A DNA stretch of 64,000 nucleotides from Pelobates cultripes (taxonomy: Eukaryota; Chordata; Amphibia; Anura; Pelobatidae): positions 113,142,655 through 113,206,654 of the forward strand of contig OW240917.1 in assembly GCA_933207985.1 (NCBI GenBank). The letters run 5' to 3'. Below, in pieces: positions 1 through 11,033 of the stretch; position 1 is the stretch's first letter; each line of letters begins with the position of its first letter. The notes under the pieces are model-generated. The model did not search any database, was not told the DNA's origin, and saw only the letters and a list, made by a program, of their open reading frames with translations. A program made the position numbers and the translations under genes.

Positions 1-255
1 TACTTCATTGGAGCAAATTATTTTCACATCACATGATCTTGAAAGAATAGTGCACTCATCTTTATTTACATGTTTAGTAGGCAGAATGTAAATAGCATTT
101 TCAGTGTATTCTCTAATACATTTAGATAATACAATTTTTTTTCCATATGACTAATCTTACTATTCTACTACAGTTTGTTTTTTAAATAGACTTAGGGTAA
201 ATTGATTCCAAATTTGCTGAGTTGGAAAAAACTCCCACTCGGCTGTATGTCTAGC

Positions 256-605
256 TTAACTCCAGGCACTATAACAACGTCAGTTAGCTGACGCTGTGAG
301 CCAATCAGTAGCTCCCCATTCATAAAAATGGCTTGAAAAAGTATGTGTCTTTTTTATGGGAAGCCTCTGATTAGATTACAGCAATAGCTGACTACTGTAA
401 GGCAATCAACTATGTCGCTGCCGATGATGCCCAAGCCTTCCATTCTGAAGCATTTCAGAAAGTGTAAAGAAAGGCGGGCAGAGTGATCCAGTGCTGGAGC
501 ACAGACATTGGGTTTGGGTTAAAAGTTTACCATCTAATGGTATGAAAGCACCAGGGACCTCCTAATTTAAAGTAAACATTTATGGTGCCAGGAGTGTTCC
601 TTTAA
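256..605. mobile_element. Possible degenerate T2-like MITE
   Basis: The right end reads GGTGCCAGGAGTGTTCCTTTAA, close to the T2/Kolobok-like MITE end seen at 20.9 and 44.0 kb. A weak matching left end, TTAACTCCAGGCACTATAAC, lies about 350 bp upstream. The ends are diverged and the inside is not clearly related to the better copies, so the assignment is tentative. Confidence 0.3.
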
Positions 606-959
606 CAATTTATTCCAAAGTTTGTTCATTTGGTTTTCATCATCCTGTTTAGTCCCAATATGTCCATATGCACAAAAATTCTATTTCAGTGATACAGATT
701 TTCCAGTTATAGTGACTATTATTAGAAATCAGTAGTGAATGAAGAAAAGGAGATGAAATGGATGGCATGAGCAACAGGAAAAGAATAATTAGCAAGATAC
801 AGGGAGACAGATAAAGACTAATAGGTGGGGGACATTACAGAAATAAAAAAATAAAAAAATATTACAAACAAACATACTCTGAGAAAGTGATTTATGCAAG
901 AAAGACAAACATAAAATAAACTTTTAAAATGTAGTTTATATATTAGACTCCAGTCTACT

Positions 960-1403
960 GCACTAAACCACCATTAAGGGTTTCAGCAATTTATGCTACA
1001 GTAGCTCCTCTGTGAGATCGGATGAGATGGGCTGGCCTTCGCTAGCCAAATGCATCAATGAGCCTTGGGCATCCAGGACCCTGATGTCGATTCACCAGTT
1101 GTCCTATCTTGCATCACTTTTGGTAGGTAATAACCACTGCATACCAGGAACACCCCACCAGATTGACTGTTTTGGAGATGCTCTGTCCCAGTCGTTTAGC
1201 CATCACTATTTGGCCGTTGTCAAAGACACTCATATCTATTCACTTGTCCATATTTCCTGCTTCCAATACATGAAATTCAAGAACTGACTGTTCACTTGCT
1301 ACCTGATAAATCTCACCTCTTGACAGGTTTCATGGTAAGGATATAATAAAGATTATTCACTTCACCTGGCAGTGGTTTTAATGTTGTGGCTGATCAGTGT
1401 ATA
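960..1403 (-). mobile_element. Tc1/mariner transposon 5' fragment (terminal repeat plus transposase N-terminus)
   Basis: On the minus strand the end near 1403 begins with a Tc1-type terminal sequence, CACTGATCAGCCACAACATT, and is followed by decayed coding sequence for the transposase N-terminus. Recognisable pieces include the region matching 'SDFDKGQ' and, nearer 1000, an ATVA-x-IAE stretch, which belong to the paired-like helix-turn-helix DNA-binding part of Tc1 transposases. The DDE catalytic domain is missing, and stops and frameshifts are present. It is a dead 5' fragment. A second copy of the same family lies at 50641-51030. Confidence 0.75.
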
Positions 1404-1939
1404 TGCTAAGAATTCACTCCACACTCTAATTGCAATATAAAATACTTCTATTTCAAAAATAAGCAATAACTGTAAACAATAAAGTATAAATAGTGGCAAG
1501 ACTTGCACAATACAACAAAAGTACAGGTTAAATCTTAAAACTAGCAGAGAACAAAATCTTGCCAGAAATCCTACACTCAAAGTTTCTACTTCTCCCCAGA
1601 TACCTTTCTCTGTTTGTTCCCAGATGTTCCTTGTTTTTTGAGAGAAGTGCCTGTAGATGTCGATATGTTGGGGTAGGATTTGTGGCCTGATTTTCCTTTT
1701 CACTGTTTATATTTTACAGTTTATTTTTGTGCATTCTTATAGTATAGATTCTAAATTACATATAACATAAAAAGAATGCAAAAGTGAACAATAATCATGC
1801 AATACATATCTGCCAGTTGCCAATTGTAGTGGAAAACAATGTAGTTGAAGCTAAAATAATTAATTTACAATCTTAATCTATGTAGATTTTTAGCATATGA
1901 AGGCGCATATGGATCGAAAACCTGTTTACATATATATCA
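1404..1939. other. Intron sequence, nothing recognised
   Basis: AT-rich sequence between two transposon fragments. The 113-codon minus-strand reading frame here has no recognisable motif. Confidence 0.5.
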
Positions 1940-2690
1940 TTATATTCTCAAATGTTCTGGTTATGCAAAAAAGCATCCAAGCCTTCTTAAAATAATCTAT
2001 AGAATCTGATAATGCAACCTCTTTATGCAGAGAATTCCACATCTTTATTATTCCAGTCTCAATGGGTAACCTCTTGTCTGTTGTATATTCCTGCTAATGA
2101 ACATGTTAGCACATAGCAGTTTGTACTGATCCTGTTTATATTTGTATAGTGCTATCATATTCCCTTGACATTCCTTTTTTCTAAAGAAAACAAATCCAGT
2201 TTTTCTAGCCTTTCCTTATAGCTAATTTTTTCCACTCCCCTTACTAGTTTTGAAGACCATCTCTCCACTTTTCTAGTTCTGCCATATCTGAGAATTGCAT
2301 CACATATTCAAGGTCTTACTATTTAATTTTAAAGAGGCAAAATTGTATTTGGATCACATGAATCAAAACCCCTTTTTATACACAAAAGCGCCTAACTTGC
2401 TTTTGCAACAGCAGACTGGCATTGCATACTGTTCCATAGTGTGTGATCTATAATTGTTCCCGAGTCCTTTTCATTGAACGGTATCCCTAACTCAACCCCA
2501 TTTAGTGAATAAGTGGCTTGTGGGTTCCTTATTCCAAAATGCATGGTTTTACATTTAACTGTATTGAATCTCATCTGCCACTTGCCTGCCCAGTCCCCCA
2601 ATTTATCCAAATCCCTCTGTAGAGAAGCTATTTCATGTTCAGAAAACAGACAAATGGCAGAACCCTTTAATACTCCACTTACCACTGTTT
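1940..2690 (-). pseudogene. L2/CR1-type LINE reverse-transcriptase C-terminal fragment
   Basis: The minus strand encodes a diverged segment of the non-LTR reverse transcriptase downstream of the catalytic core: LQRDLDKLGDWAGKWQMRF, then KCKTMHFG and YSLNGVEL. This is the thumb-region signature of L2/CR1-like LINEs. At about 2020-2040 the antisense of a WNS(L)P-like motif (plus-strand GAATTCCACATC) marks the conserved C-terminal end, also seen in the related copy at 49988-50481. Stops and a lost catalytic core show it is a 5'-truncated dead copy. Confidence 0.8.
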
Positions 2691-2699
2691 TCCAATTTG

Positions 2700-5082
2700 A
2701 AAATGTCCACAGCCTGACTGTTTAAATAAATACATACTTCTAACACTCATTTTGTGAGCTTGTATAGTAGGCATGTTTCAGTTACAGAGAAATAGTTACA
2801 TTATTGCAATGCATGGAAATATATAAAACTCCAGTGGTTATATGTGGTACTGCAGGTGAATATACAGAATGTGCATGGTAACATTTACCCTCACATATTT
2901 ATTAATTGTCTCTTTGTCAATACTTTTATAGCATTAAATAATCACTATAGAAACAATAGTAAACATTTAAAAATGAAGGGCATTTATATATTTTTTCAGA
3001 TTATAAATTTTAGCATTATGAAGTGTCGTATTAGTTGTTTGTAGTTTGTTGTCTGTTTGTTTTCCTGTAAATGTTTAGCATCTCCTTTAGACTATTTTCA
3101 AATGTACCATCCTGTTAGCAAAATAAAAAATACTATCATATGCTTTTTATTGCACATTGGGCAAATTCAGCAACATTATGGTCTTTCTCTATTAACCATG
3201 TGTTAACCTAAGAACATTAGCACTCTCACAGTGCCATCTAGTGGATACAGTCTACTTGTTATAGATATAGGTCAAGTGGATGATAGATAGATCTTTGACC
3301 TTATAACTTAAGTAAAAGCTGGACATATGTAATACCTCATTTCAGATAACTGCATTTAATATAAATTGTTTTAATGTAAAAAAATTATCAAAATATCTGT
3401 GAACTTAATTAAGTTCTGTGAATTTGGCTTCATTGTAATATGCTTAAAATAAAATAAAACAAGCCATAATCACCCTTTATTAAAAGCAAAACCAATTTAT
3501 TTTTATTCAGTTGTTTTAAAAAAAAATTTGTTATGCTTACTATCCAGTGGATACAATTCAATTTATATATATTTTTTAATGCATATGTGCATATGTGTCA
3601 AATACAGCATACCAAAATAACTGCTTGTGAATTATTTTTAAAATGTGTTTATTATAATCCAAAAGCAAACCATTCTTAATTCACATATGTTCTACATTGT
3701 CTAAAATTAGTGCAAATTTGTAAAAATCTGGAAGGTTTCCCCCCTCCCCCAGAATGAAATGCTAATTCCCGATAAGGATATGTAGTACAGATTGTTTGCT
3801 CTGACAAACTATGCAGGTGATATTTGACGGCAGAGATACAAGAGAGGTTCTCTTCCCAAGGGCTTCTGTATGTACTGTAGACTTGAAGAGGAATCAGTGT
3901 ATTTCTATTTGCATTGCACATATCAGTGCTTGAAGAGTTGTAAGTATGGCTGTTAACTTGATTAATCACTGTTAGTGATAGCTGTCTTTTTACCTTTAAA
4001 CCACTGCAAGAAGAAGAAGGAGTTAAGGACATATCTAGAGAAAATTTGCAAATATAACATGAATGATGTTAAACTATAAGATGGAATCCATACATTCCAA
4101 TGTACTAAACTATGACCCACTGGTGTGTTACAAAACACAAAGCAGATGCATCTGATATTTACAAGACTGAATCTGGAGGCAAATATAAATAGAGATTCAA
4201 GAATAGCCTGCGGATATGGTATAAGGAATAATCAACTGCCAAAATATCTTATGCTGTGAGCTTAGAGGTCAAAGTTATATGACTTACAATATTATGCAGT
4301 ATATACTAGATTTTTGCAGAGCATACATTTTTGTTCATCCGAACCAATTCTGCAGAATTTGTTTTCAGGTTGGTAGGAATTAGTTCATGCCACTTTTTTA
4401 CTTGGCTGGATTCTGGTACCCCAAAAATTTCAAAAAGCCATTTGGATATCCAACACAGCAGGAAAAACGCTGGCATGGAAAATGGCTACAAGATTGCCTG
4501 GATTAGTGGCTATACTTTACAAATAATGTTTGCAATACCAATTCATTCTGAGTTGCCAAAATTAGATTAGTTGCCAGATTAGATCAGGATTAAAAAAAAA
4601 TAGGATGTAATTGAGCGTAGTTTTACCTTTTCTTTTTGCAATTTTGTATTACTGGAAAACGGGAAAGAGGAGTCATTTCAAGTAGAAAATAGAGGATATA
4701 TACAAAAATGAAATGAAAAAGTCAGTGAGCAACTGACTTCCCACTCACCTCTACTATCCTCACAAGAACAAATCTTTCCCACACATCTAGTATGTAGCAT
4801 CAGTGACTGTTCTAAAGTTTTTGGTTTTTTTTTCTTTAAAACTGTGCCCTAGTAGCAGCAGAAGTCATTTAACTGGAAAAAAAAGTATTTTTCAAAATCT
4901 GAAAGAGTGGAACAGGTGAGTGGGTCATGAATTGGACATTGACTTTTACCTTTTATTTTCTGAAAAATCTTCTTTTTCTAATTAAGTTACTTCCCACTTT
5001 ATTCAAATGACTTTCATTGTAACAGTGTGGCTAAACCTGCTATCTCCACAGATGCAGTTTGCAGAAACTGAAGATAAGGCAC
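2700..5082. other. Intron sequence, nothing recognised
   Basis: About 2.4 kb of AT-rich sequence. Short reading frames show no codon bias or motif, and I see no terminal repeats or target duplications. Confidence 0.5.
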
Positions 5083-5835
5083 TGTTTGTCTATCAGACAA
5101 TGAGCAATTTGGTAATGTAGAAAGAAGAGAGAAAAAAAAAAAAAAAAACCATTTTATTAAATAATATAGTATCTAAAATCTAAAGGTAACACAAAATGGA
5201 GAAATAAAGTAAACAGAGTGCTGGTCAGGAGTCCGGATACAAGTCAAGGGCTCATGAGCTGCACCACTGTAACCACCTAATAGGGAGCTCCAATGAGGGG
5301 GTAACCCTCCAAAATATGTAGGTAAATGTGTAGAGTCCCACGAGGGGAAACCAACATCAGGAGAGCTCCACTATATAAGAAATGAGGAAGGGAGGCCCTA
5401 CCTTTAATCAATCTAAGGATAAAAAGGGATATGCAAGCAAAAAGTATAACTTGAAAAAAAGGGAGATCTACTAAACGGTGCCCAGGGGATCAATTGTCTG
5501 GAGTACTAGCTAGCATCTAAGTTCCAGTTCCCCTAGTTTCCGACTAACAGGAAGGTAGTGTAAACGAGGTTAGGGAAAGAGAAGAGGCACAGGGTCCCCA
5601 GAGAACAAGAGACCGGGTAATCAGGTTTAAACGCAGATGAAAAGCCTCACACAAAAAATAATTAAATAAATAAATCTCTCAATTCACCCTAAAAGTTACC
5701 TCGACACCGTGGTCTAACCATTAGTGTCTACCTGAACCAACTCTCCCTACTAAAGTTATAAATAAATACCTAAACATCAATAACCATAGTGGTAACAAAA
5801 ATAAAAAAGTTCTACCAAGTGCAGAGATTAAAGAA

Positions 5836-5897
5836 ACAGAAACCACTCAACACGTGTTTCAGCATGTTCAAAACACTATCATCAGGAGTCTGTGAAC
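5836..5897 (-). ncRNA. Hammerhead ribozyme motif in PLE terminal region (copy A)
   Basis: The minus strand reads CTGATGA (5885-5879), a stem II hairpin (AGTGT/ATGCT with wobble pairs), GAAA (5860-5857), a self-complementary stem III ACACGTGT, and a predicted cleavage after GUU at 5849. Stem I pairs ACUC (before the core) with GAGU (after the cleavage site), and an outer ACAG/CUGU helix lies beyond an internal loop. The core positions I can check are all present. Minimal hammerheads with short palindromic stem III are known from Penelope-like terminal repeats. Activity is inferred, not shown. Confidence 0.75.
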
Positions 5898-6075
5898 ATG
5901 AGTAGCTTGTTCCATTTAAATACCTATTGCTGATGAAACATGGCCATCAGCTGTTCAATGTGGGAGTTCCTGAGGGACGGAGTATCTAAACTCTATTCTG
6001 CAGACTACCAAGGGTGTGGCATGTCGTCACATATTCTACATCTCAAAAACATAGTGAAGACGCACCCTGCCAATG

Positions 6076-6290
6076 ACATAGTTTAGCTGGCAAAATCCCT
6101 GACCCCAAAGACTGCTAGAAAAGGTGAGGCTGCAGGTTCAAATCCCAGCAGGGCCAACCCAACACTCCATCTGTCTGAGGTTGGCAAAACAAGCTCCATC
6201 AATGGGGCAACATTAACATTTCCTACTGGTCAGCTCTGAGTCCCACTAGGAGATAGGTGCCACATAAATACCTGTTGTTAATATTCTTTT
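6076..6290 (+). mobile_element. tRNA-derived SINE
   Basis: A tRNA-like head carries a box A-like TAGTTTAGCTGG and a box B GGTTCAAATCC about 55 bases apart. A SINE body follows (GTCTGAGGTTGGC, CAATGGGGC), ending in an ATAAATACCTGTTGTTAAT tail. It lies antisense inside the 3' region of the left PLE copy. A head-only fragment (7463-7560, minus) sits at the mirrored place in the right arm, so the insertion predates the inverted duplication or belongs to the element family. Confidence 0.7.
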
Positions 6291-6884
6291 AACCCCTGTC
6301 CTGACCTACAGAGTGGAGCCAAGCGGGGCGTAATTTGGACGTGATGGCTGAATATGTGAGGTGGGCTTAAAGTATCCCCAAAGCTCACCTCATGGTGTGA
6401 CTGGAACATCTACTGTATTATGGAGTGGAACTGACTGGAAGTGTGCGGGGAATAGCATCTTGGCAGTGCTCACAACATTGTGAGAGCTGCACTGAGTCCC
6501 ATCCAGTATGGGCATCTATTGCATGTCTCATTGATTGTACAGTCAAAAAATTGCCACACAAGATCTCAGGTCAGGGTACATTAAATGTACAGTAAAGGGA
6601 CCTGTCTTATGGCTTGAATAATGCCTATAAACATATAGAAATAAACATCCAATCAGGGGAAGTAAACCCCAATCAGGATGTATAAAATAAGGCAGACAGT
6701 ATCTTGGCTCGAATGGCAAAATGAACAAGGTGAAAATAAAGTGGCTGTTCATGTTCATATAAAAAGTGTCATATTTACATATCTACAAATTAACAAATAG
6801 TATAGTAGGGAGCTTAGAAAGGAAGAGTTCCTCAGTGTTGTTTAAGTCCCCTTAATAGAGAGAGTATTACAAAAAAGCTGAAAA

Positions 6885-7145
6885 AGAGAATCCCTCATTT
6901 AACCCTGCTGGGGATAACGTATATAGTTTGTAAATCCAATACGATTCTCTCTGCTGTAGTTTTCGGTCCCAATTTCCTTTACGTGGAGGTTGGGGGAATG
7001 ATTCAATACCCATGAATATAATTTTAGTAGCAGAATTAGAATGGTGAGTTTTTAGATGTCGTGAAATTGGTGTCTCTAATGGTCTCCTTACGGAATTAAC
7101 GTGTTCTCTTATGCGAAGCTTGAAGGAGGCGAAACGTTTTGCCTA
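6885..7145 (-). pseudogene. Penelope-like element C-terminal (GIY-YIG side) coding remnant, left copy
   Basis: The minus strand encodes the end of a PLE protein: a segment around LKTHH and NSATKI, then GNWDRKLQQRESYWIYKL and a GLNEGFSFS tail. This is the conserved region after the GIY-YIG endonuclease core of Penelope-like retroelements. Reverse transcriptase and the rest of the endonuclease are missing. A second copy at 7320-7455 lies in the opposite orientation. Confidence 0.75.
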
Positions 7146-7319
7146 CGTACTTCAAACCCCATGAACATAACAGGAGGTACTCTAGCCCTTCGGTACGGCA
7201 GTTAAATAATACAAACTTGTTTTAACAAACTAACAAGAGCCTTTAAATGCCAGATACATACATGTCAACACTTAACACCTATATTTCAAAAAACATAAAA
7301 TTAGAAAAAAACATAAAAT

Positions 7320-7455
7320 TAGATGGGTATTGAATCAGTCACCCAACCTCAACGTAAAGGAAATTGGGACCGAAAACTACAACAGAGAGAATCATATTGG
7401 ATTTACAAACTAAATACATTATTCCCAACAGGGTTAAATGAGGGATTCTCTTTTT
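7320..7455 (+). pseudogene. Penelope-like element C-terminal coding remnant, right copy
   Basis: The plus strand encodes GIESVTQPQRKGNWDRKL, then QRESYWIYKL and GLNEGFSFS, the same protein end as at 6885-7145. The frame then runs into antisense SINE head sequence (FWPCWDLNLQP is the translation of an antisense box B region). It is truncated at the 5' side and non-functional. Confidence 0.75.
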
Positions 7456-7462
7456 CAGCATT

Positions 7463-7560
7463 TTGGCCCTGCTGGGATTTGAACCTACAGCCTTCCTTTT
7501 TCTAGCAGGCTTTGTAGTCAGGGATTTGCCAGCTAAGTTATGTCATTGCCAGGGTGTGTC
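7463..7560 (-). repeat. tRNA-derived SINE head fragment
   Basis: The minus strand carries a box B-like GGTTCAAATCCC and a box A-like region matching the SINE head at 6076-6165. The SINE body is missing and the edge joins PLE coding sequence directly. Confidence 0.65.
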
Positions 7561-7724
7561 TTCACTATGTTTTTGAGATGTAGAATATGTGAAGACATGC
7601 CACACCCTTGGTAGTCTGCAGAATAGAGTTTAGATACTCTGCCCCTCAGGAACTCCCACATTGAACAGCTGATGGCCATGTTTCATCAGCAATATGTATT
7701 TAAATGGAACAACAAGCTGCTCAT

Positions 7725-7786
7725 GTTTACAGGCTCCTGATGATAGTGTTTTGAACATGCTGAAATGTGTGTTGAGCGGTTTCTGT
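7725..7786 (+). ncRNA. Hammerhead ribozyme motif in PLE terminal region (copy B)
   Basis: CTGATGA lies at 7737-7743, the stem II hairpin at 7744-7761, GAAA at 7762-7765, and the predicted cleavage follows GTT at 7773. Stem I pairs GCTC (7733-7736) with GAGC (7774-7777), where copy A has ACUC/GAGU, so an A-U pair is replaced by G-C. Stem III reads ATGTGTGT rather than the palindrome ACACGTGT, so the stem is weakened in this copy. The orientation matches the PLE coding end just upstream. Confidence 0.7.
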
Positions 7787-8307
7787 TTCTTTAATCTCTG
7801 CACTTGGTAGCACTTTTTTATTTTTATTACCACTATGGTTATTGATTTTTAGGTATTTATTTATTTATAACTTTAGTAGGGAGAGTTGGTTCAGGTAGAC
7901 ACTAGTGGTTAGACCACAGTGTTGAGATAACTTTTAGGGTGAATTGAGAGATTTACTTTTGTGTGAGGCTTTTCATCTGTGTTTAGACCTGATTACCCGG
8001 TCCCTTGTTCTCTGGGGACCCTGTGCCTCTTCTCTCTTCCTAACCTCGTTTACACTACCTTCCTGTTAGTCGGACACTAGGGGAACTGGAACTTAGATGC
8101 TAGTACTCCAGACAATTGATCCCCTGGGCACTGTTTAGTAGATCTCCCTTTTTTCAAGTTATACTTTTTGCTTGCATATCTCTTTTTATCCTTAGATTGA
8201 TTAAAGGTAGGGCCTCCCTTCCTCATTTCTTCTATAGTGGAGCTCTCCTGATGTTGGTTTCCCCTTGTGGAACTCTACACATCACCTACTCCTATTACCT
8301 AAATTCT

Positions 8308-8670
8308 AAATGTGCTTGTGTACAAATACGTGAATGGAAAATAGTAAATATCACTACTGGAGATCGATGGAGATGATTAAATAAGTAGAAAATAAAAACA
8401 TTTGACGTGTGCATGACTATACCTGTATTGAGTTTACTCCACTACTGCACGTGACCTTATTACAGGGTATGATGTTGTTTAACCCTTACCAATCTATAAT
8501 CAAGGATTTGTTATCGCTACTACCTCTATCCACCTAACCAGGCTGCTTATTTTACCTAGTCTAGTTACATTTTGATATCTATCTCCAGTCGTGATATTTA
8601 CAATTATGGTATTGGTTTAACTTCCTAATACAAATCACTCCATTCACGTTTTTGTACACAAGCACATTTT
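8308..8670. repeat. Short hairpin element with about 30-bp inverted ends
   Basis: AAATGTGCTTGTGTACAAAT at 8308 is inverted at 8651-8670 as TTTGTACACAAGCACATTTT, and pairing continues inward through TACGTGAATGGA/TCCATTCACG and a GATATTTAC/GTAAATATC-like stretch. The left PLE arm lacks it, so it is either an insertion in the right arm or sequence lost from the left. Confidence 0.55.
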
Positions 8671-8811
8671 AGATAATATATGACTTAATAAAATGTATTT
8701 ATTTTTTTTCTCTTCTTTCTATTTTACCAAATTGCTCCTTGTCTGATAGACATTCTGCAGTAATTGGTTACCTGTATCACAGTACTGTTATCCCAGTCCC
8801 CCCTGGTACAC

Positions 8812-8812
<1 letters not shown>

Positions 8813-8856
<44 letters not shown>

Positions 8857-8862
8857 TTTTTA
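8813..8862. repeat. (TA)n followed by poly(T) microsatellite
   Basis: About 17 TA units are followed by roughly 14 T residues. Overlapping reading frames that translate as IYIYIY are artefacts of this tract. Confidence 0.95.
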
Positions 8863-8869
8863 TTAGTTT

Positions 8870-10774
8870 TCATTTGGTGTTGCCCCCATCCATTAGTGTA
8901 CCAGACATTGGCTCTATTCCAGTCTCTCTTCTTTCAGTATTGCTAAACCTGTTGCAAAATGTTTCTGATTACGATTCAATAATACAAGATTACGATTTAA
9001 TAACACTAGACATATTCATATAGATCCAAACCTACTGACATTACAATGGATCCATGAACTCAAGTCAAGAAGGTAACTATACTTTCTGACTCAACCATCT
9101 GAATGGCATGAAAAAAACCAACATCCCTCAGACCACGTGACATTGTTCTGGTGCTCACCATTGTAACTTCATCTTCATGTGGTACACAGGCGGGAGTGTT
9201 CTTCCATTACAGTAGCATATTTGCTTCAAGGTTTGCCTTGTGGTGTGCTCAGTTACTGTTGTAAAAAGCAGAAATTTTTGTTTTTGGGTATTCCCGTATA
9301 AAGGTATTAGCTGTTACTTCGTTAACAATGTGTTATGGTTTTATGCTTATCTCACCATTCTCTGTAAACACAAGAAACTAAAGAGATTTATAACCGAAAC
9401 AGTGAATGTTGATGATATGAAAAACCGAATTGTATAAGCCAGACCAAAATAGGTAAACTGAAAAAAAAATCTTAAAAGCATTTAACAATTTGGTTGTTTG
9501 ACTTTGAACACTTTTTAGTGTTGGGTTGCTGAATCTGACACCAATGTCCATTCAATGTAGCGTACATCAAGCGTTGTTTTATAATTTGTCACTATAATAG
9601 CCAAACATTTTGAGGGTGTTTGCATACCTCATATGTTAAGTTGTTGCACTGCTTGGCTGTTTGTGTTAATTTAAAAAGTGTAATCACATTTAATTTCCTT
9701 GGTAATGTGTGTTTTGCATTTTCTCTTGAACAGAAAACATGAATTTGAAGAACTGAAATCGAATGTAGATTTAACGAGGGGGGTTATTTTTATCAAACAG
9801 GGTAAGCTAAGCAATTAATATTCACTGCTAATGAATCCTTTGAGTGCAAGTGGGAGAAATAATTTGTTGTAATTTGTTGCACTTCCTTCTCATGCAAAAT
9901 GGTTAATGACAATGAAGCAGCTGTAACCCTAAAAAAACAGATTACCTACCTTGCTGTGAAAGAGGACAGGTGGCTTAACAGATACATCTGTTGCATAAAT
10001 AATGGAATAGCATATCAGTGTTTTACAACCAGTATGTGTCTGATAATTACTCTATTTAATTATTAAGAATTTTTAAAATTCATTCTATGTGTTAACGAGT
10101 GATAGAATTAGTATGTCTACATTTGCTTGTTAATTTTTTAAAATATCTATTATAAATATTATTTGCAAGTTATTTTATTTTATTGTTTAGATTTTTCTAT
10201 TTATAGAAATATTCTAATTTTTTTTTTAGAAATAACACATAAATTGACTAGTTGTATTCATCCTAATGTGTTTTTAAAGGATACATAGAATAGATGCAAG
10301 AATAGTCTATGGATAATTGTGAGTAGAACAATTAGGAGGAAATCTGGAATCTACTGTGATCCCACTTATGAAGAATATGGTTTTAATGATGCTATTTATC
10401 TGAAATCATGTCCCAGGTTATTCTGTTGTTCCTGATAGGTCATCCTTTTAAAAACACACAGCCCAGCAACACTCCTTGTAATCCAGTGAGCAAATATTTA
10501 ACTCAGGTAGATACACAGGTAAGGTGAGAAGTGACACTATTTATAATCAAGTTCTAATTGACAAAGAACCTTACTGAAACTTGGAAGTTTTATGTATAAA
10601 GACTGTGTGTTCTGAATAGTAGTGCATACATTGAAAAGCAGTCACAAATACAATGTATCAGCTGTTTTCACTGGTCTCCATGGTGACTGACCAACTTTTA
10701 GCACTTTAGACCACCTTACAGCCCACAACACTGAATACAATTATTACTTACTGGATTTATAAATGTACTGGACA
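8870..10774. other. Intron sequence, nothing recognised
   Basis: AT-rich non-coding sequence. I see no complete transposon ends or RNA genes. Confidence 0.5.
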
Positions 10775-10950
10775 TGTCAGGTCAGGGCCAGTGCAAGGAT
10801 TTTTGTGGCCCCAAGCAAAGGAAAGATTTGCACCCCCCATGTGACATCACAATGCCCCACCCATATGATCTGCCAAATGAACTTATGCCACTGCTGCATA
10901 CAGTGTGCACACAGTGTGTGTTTACATTAAAAAGCCTGCAGAGACAGGCT

Positions 10951-11011
10951 ATAGACACCAGAACCACTACATGAAGCTGCAGTGGTTCTGGGGACTATAG
11001 TGTCCCTTTAA
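10951..11011. mobile_element. T2-like MITE terminal fragment
   Basis: A terminal hairpin (CCAGAACCACT ... AGTGGTTCTGG) is followed by ACTATAGTGTCCCTTTAA, the standard T2-type end. I do not see the other end, so this is a solo terminus inside the hAT element. Confidence 0.6.
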
Positions 11012-11033
11012 TGTGAGGAAAATTAGAGATTAG

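Larger units (their letters stand above)
5083..8757. repeat. 3.7-kb imperfect inverted repeat of two Penelope-like element 3' ends
   Basis: Sequence from about 5083 to 6165 recurs in reverse complement from about 8757 to 7460. Landmarks that pair include GTCTATCAGACAATGAGC (5090 area) with its inverse near 8740, GAGAGCTCCACTAT (5360) with ATAGTGGAGCTCTC (8235), and both hammerheads. The centre holds two copies of the same PLE C-terminal coding end, minus at 6885-7145 and plus at 7320-7455. The structure is therefore two 5'-truncated PLE copies in opposite orientation with their truncated ends facing each other. The right arm carries an extra 360-bp hairpin element (8308-8670) and lacks the SINE body present at 6165-6290. 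Confidence 0.8.

Noticed and set aside
6076..6165. tRNA gene
   Set aside because: Box A and box B are present, but no cloverleaf forms and a SINE body follows directly.
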